Shown here: positions 5,710 to 7,530 of the stretch, in pieces | Numbering within the stretch: the first letter of the stretch is position 1 | How the letters are laid out: each line of letters begins with the position of its first letter | Position numbers and translations under genes: made by a program | Notes under the pieces: generated by a model | What the model was told of the DNA's origin: nothing | Seen by the model: the letters and a program-made list of their open reading frames with translations, nothing else | The model's database searches: none | Assembly: GCA_003151895.1 (NCBI GenBank) | Contig: PLYX01000246.1 | Location: 25,209 to 32,738 of the forward strand | DNA from: Solirubrobacterales bacterium | Lineage (GTDB): Bacteria > Actinomycetota > Thermoleophilia > Solirubrobacterales > Solirubrobacteraceae | Length of the DNA: 7,530 bases | Reading direction: 5' to 3'

Positions 5710-5715
5710 AGCATA
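5710..5715 (-). promoter_or_regulatory. Candidate -10 box of the isomerase gene (leaderless)
   Basis: On the minus strand TATGCT lies 6 nt before the ATG at 5703, with GCGGCG between. This spacing puts the transcription start on the A of the ATG or next to it. The -35 region shows no clear consensus. Confidence 0.45.
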
Positions 5716-5825
5716 GTGGCCGCATTCGCCGAAACCGGGGTGTATTCGCGCATTCTTAAGCAGCCCTTCGCGTTTCCCAACACTCGCGATCCCGGCCATC
5801 GCGGCCTGCTCGTGGGTCGGCCCAA

Positions 5826-5831
5826 TACGCT
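5826..5831 (+). promoter_or_regulatory. Candidate -10 box of the lipid kinase-murT operon
   Basis: TACGCT lies 10 nt before the ATG at 5842, separated by TGCTTGCACC, which has no Shine-Dalgarno. The expected transcript would have a leader of only about 3-4 nt. A short GGCC/GGCC hairpin (5794-5806) and an AT-richer patch (about 5741-5760) lie upstream in the 138-bp divergent spacer, and I assign neither a role. Confidence 0.4.
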
Positions 5832-5841
5832 TGCTTGCACC

Positions 5842-6846
5842 ATGACCCCCCGCGTCTGCCTGATCGTGAACCCCTCCGCGGGAGGCGGCAAGGCCGGGCG
5901 GGCGCTTCCCGACGTCGAGCGTGCCCTGCAGGCCCACGGTTTGCGCGTGCGGCGCGAGCTGACCCGCGACCTTGCCCATGCGCGAGAGCTCGCGCGCGAG
6001 GCCGCCGTGGCCGGAGAGACGGTCGTGTGCCTCAGCGGCGACGGCATGGTGGGCGCCGTCGCAGACATCTTGCGGGAGGTTCCCGGCGCGCTCATGGGCG
6101 TGCTGCCGGGTGGGCGCGGCAACGATCTTGCGCGCGTGCTCGGCATCGCTGGAGACCCCGTCCCGGCTTGCGCGACGGTAGCGGGCGGGTTCTCGCGCAA
6201 GATCGACCTCGGCGAGGTCGGCGGGCGCGCCTTCGTGGGGATCGCGAGCGCGGGCTTCGACAGTGACGCGAATCGCATCGCCAACGAGGCGCCGGCGCGG
6301 CTGGGCAACCTCGTGTACGCCTATGGAGCCCTGCGGGCGCTGCTCGGTTGGCATCCCGCTCGCTTCCATGTCCGGCTGGATCCCGACGGAGGGCATGACG
6401 GAGGGCCTCCCGGGGAGAGCCATGCCTTCACCGGCTACAGCGTCGCCGCCGCCAACTCCAAGGCGTATGGCGGAGGCATGCTGCTCGCGCCTGACGCGCT
6501 CCTGGACGACGGTCTGCTCGACGTCGTCGCGATCGAGCGAGTGAGCAAGCTGCGCTTCCTCGCGAACCTGCCGAAGGTGTTCAAGGGGACACACGTCAAG
6601 CTCTCCTCCGTGCGCGTATGGCGCGCCCGTGAAGTGGAGATTTCGGCGGACCGTCCGTTCACGCTGTACGCCGACGGCGATCCGATCGGCGAGCTGCCGG
6701 TGCGCGTGAGGGCGGCGCCCGGCGCCGTGCGAATGCTCGTGCCGCGCGAGGGCACAGGCGAGCAGGCATTCCTCCACGGGCACGCGAGCGAGCAGAGCCG
6801 GTCGGGCGAACGCGCCGGTTCAGATCCGGCGGCGGCCGGGCGATGA
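5842..6846 (+). CDS. Diacylglycerol kinase-family lipid kinase
   Basis: This 334-residue protein belongs to the DAGK/YegS/BmrU family, cytoplasmic or membrane-associated enzymes that phosphorylate lipid alcohols (diacylglycerol, sphingoid bases or related lipids) with ATP. Visible motifs are the first strand LIVNPSAGGGKAG (7-19), the nucleotide-loop equivalent CLSGDGMVGAV (63-73), LPGGRGNDLARVLG (88-101), the central segment VGIASAGFDSDANRIAN, the C-terminal sandwich signature YGGGMLLAPDALLDDGLLDV (209-228), and YADGDPIGELPV (276-287). Two family motifs are altered: GGDGT reads SGDGM and GTGND reads GRGND. Length fits the family plus a polar 30-residue tail. The ATG at 5842 precedes the first strand directly, and the frame upstream is antisense to the isomerase. 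The stop overlaps the murT ATG, so the two are co-translated. The natural substrate cannot be told from sequence. Confidence 0.9.
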   Translation: MTPRVCLIVNPSAGGGKAGRALPDVERALQAHGLRVRRELTRDLAHARELAREAAVAGETVVCLSGDGMVGAVADILREVPGALMGVLPGGRGNDLARVLGIAGDPVPACATVAGGFSRKIDLGEVGGRAFVGIASAGFDSDANRIANEAPARLGNLVYAYGALRALLGWHPARFHVRLDPDGGHDGGPPGESHAFTGYSVAAANSKAYGGGMLLAPDALLDDGLLDVVAIERVSKLRFLANLPKVFKGTHVKLSSVRVWRAREVEISADRPFTLYADGDPIGELPVRVRAAPGAVRMLVPREGTGEQAFLHGHASEQSRSGERAGSDPAAAGR

Positions 6847-7530
6847 GCAGACTGCTCGGGTGCAAGCTGGCCCTGGCCCGCTCGGTCGCGGCGGTGGCCC
6901 GGCTGCGCGGCGGCGGCGGCACGAGCCTGCCCGGCAAGCTGCTCGTGCGGATCGAGCCGTCGGCGATCGGCGCGCTGGCCGGTCGTCTGGCGCGCGGGAG
7001 CGTGCTCGTGTCAGCCACGAACGGCAAGACGACCACCGCCGCCATGGCCGCGAGCATCTTCGAGCGCGCCGGCATGTCGCTCGTGCACAACCAGGCGGGG
7101 GCCAACATGGCCGGGGGCATCGCCTCGACGCTGCTTTCGGCAACCCGTCCGCACGGAGCGATCGCCGGTGAGCTCGGCCTGTTCGAGGTGGACGAGCTGT
7201 GGCTCGACCGGATGGCCGAGCAGCTGCATCCGAAGACGATCCTGCTCTGCAACCTGTTCCGGGACCAGCTCGACCGCTACGGCGAGCTCGACACGATCGC
7301 CGAACGCTGGGCAGCCGCGGTGCGCGTCGGCGGCCCTGCCGAAAACGCCCGCCTGGTTTGCAACGCCGACGATCCGCTCGTCGCCGACCTTGGGCGCGAG
7401 CGGCCTTCGGTCCTCTACTACGGCGTCGAGGACGACTCATTGGCGCTCGACGGCATGGCCCACGCCGCCGACGCCAAGCACTGCCGCCGCTGCGGCGCCC
7501 CCTACGTCTTCGACGCGATCTACCTCGGCC
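6843..7530 (+). CDS. murT: Lipid II isoglutaminyl synthase subunit MurT (Mur ligase/DUF1727, 3' end outside window)
   Basis: MurT is the ATP-dependent Mur-ligase-like subunit that, with the glutaminase GatD, amidates D-glutamate of the lipid II stem peptide to D-isoglutamine at the inner membrane face. The first 229 residues are present. VSATNGKTTTAAM (56-68) is the Mur P-loop, HNQAGANMAGGIASTL (82-97) is typical of MurT, and GELGLFEVDE (109-118), CNLFRDQLDRYGELD (136-150) and CNADDPLV (173-180) are further Mur-ligase core motifs. CRRC (214-217) followed by GAPYVF begins the Cys4 zinc-ribbon-like insertion characteristic of MurT. Its second Cys pair lies beyond the window. The ATG at 6843 overlaps the lipid kinase stop as ATGA. 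gatD is expected next downstream but is not visible. Truncation is due only to the window edge. Confidence 0.93.
   Translation, partial: MSRLLGCKLALARSVAAVARLRGGGGTSLPGKLLVRIEPSAIGALAGRLARGSVLVSATNGKTTTAAMAASIFERAGMSLVHNQAGANMAGGIASTLLSATRPHGAIAGELGLFEVDELWLDRMAEQLHPKTILLCNLFRDQLDRYGELDTIAERWAAAVRVGGPAENARLVCNADDPLVADLGRERPSVLYYGVEDDSLALDGMAHAADAKHCRRCGAPYVFDAIYLG

Noticed and set aside
5566..5841. Upstream extension of the lipid kinase frame
   Set aside because: It overlaps the isomerase gene on the opposite strand, and the ATG at 5842 is immediately followed by the family's first strand.
5704..6783. Leftward in-frame extension of the isomerase gene up to 6783
   Set aside because: The extension is antisense to the lipid kinase and would bury the lipoprotein signal peptide; the ATG at 5703 with its TATGCT box explains the start.
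1..7530. CRISPR arrays, insertion sequences, tRNA or rRNA genes, riboswitches
   Set aside because: No regularly spaced repeats, transposase motifs, terminal inverted repeats, tRNA-like cloverleaf ends or rRNA core sequences were seen on either strand.

Overview
The window reads as ordinary chromosomal DNA of a high-GC actinobacterium. Codon third positions are mostly G or C in every gene. Two small membrane proteins have layouts I associate, from memory, with Solirubrobacterales (class Thermoleophilia), and a MurT-type Mur ligase fits a Gram-positive-type envelope. The taxonomic call is inference and no search was run. I see no tRNA, rRNA, mobile element or CRISPR array, and no gene-free stretch longer than about 155 bp.

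Layout. 1-527 (+) is the 3' end of a short-chain dehydrogenase/reductase. It converges, with 7 bp between stop codons, on a three-gene leftward operon (3150 to 535). That operon encodes a DrrA-type ABC ATPase and two ABC-2 permeases, together a putative drug or lipid exporter. Its promoter region (3151-3302) is shared with a rightward small one-TM protein (3303-3611) and contains an AT-rich near-palindrome that could be an operator. The small protein's 3' end overlaps by 22 bp the end of a convergent gene (3590-4201, -) for a secreted, C-terminally anchored protein. Divergent from that gene is a TPR-like protein with two membrane helices (4280-4906, +). It converges on a cyclophilin-type peptidyl-prolyl isomerase lipoprotein (4966-5703, -). 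Divergent from the isomerase is a rightward operon of a diacylglycerol-kinase-family lipid kinase (5842-6846) and murT (6843 to beyond the window edge).

Themes. Most products act at the cell envelope: exporter, three small membrane proteins, extracytoplasmic foldase, lipid kinase and lipid II amidation ligase. Genes inside operons are joined by ATGA stop/start overlaps. The ATPase and first permease are instead bridged by a 17-codon mini-ORF that overlaps both. Several genes that begin a transcription unit have no Shine-Dalgarno sequence but carry a TANNNT box 6-10 nt before the start codon, the layout of leaderless mRNAs.

I did not find a clear new biological system. The points most worth following are the leaderless-start pattern, the candidate operator, the coupled mini-ORF, the lipid kinase with altered motifs joined to murT, and an excess of the palindrome GCGATCGC.
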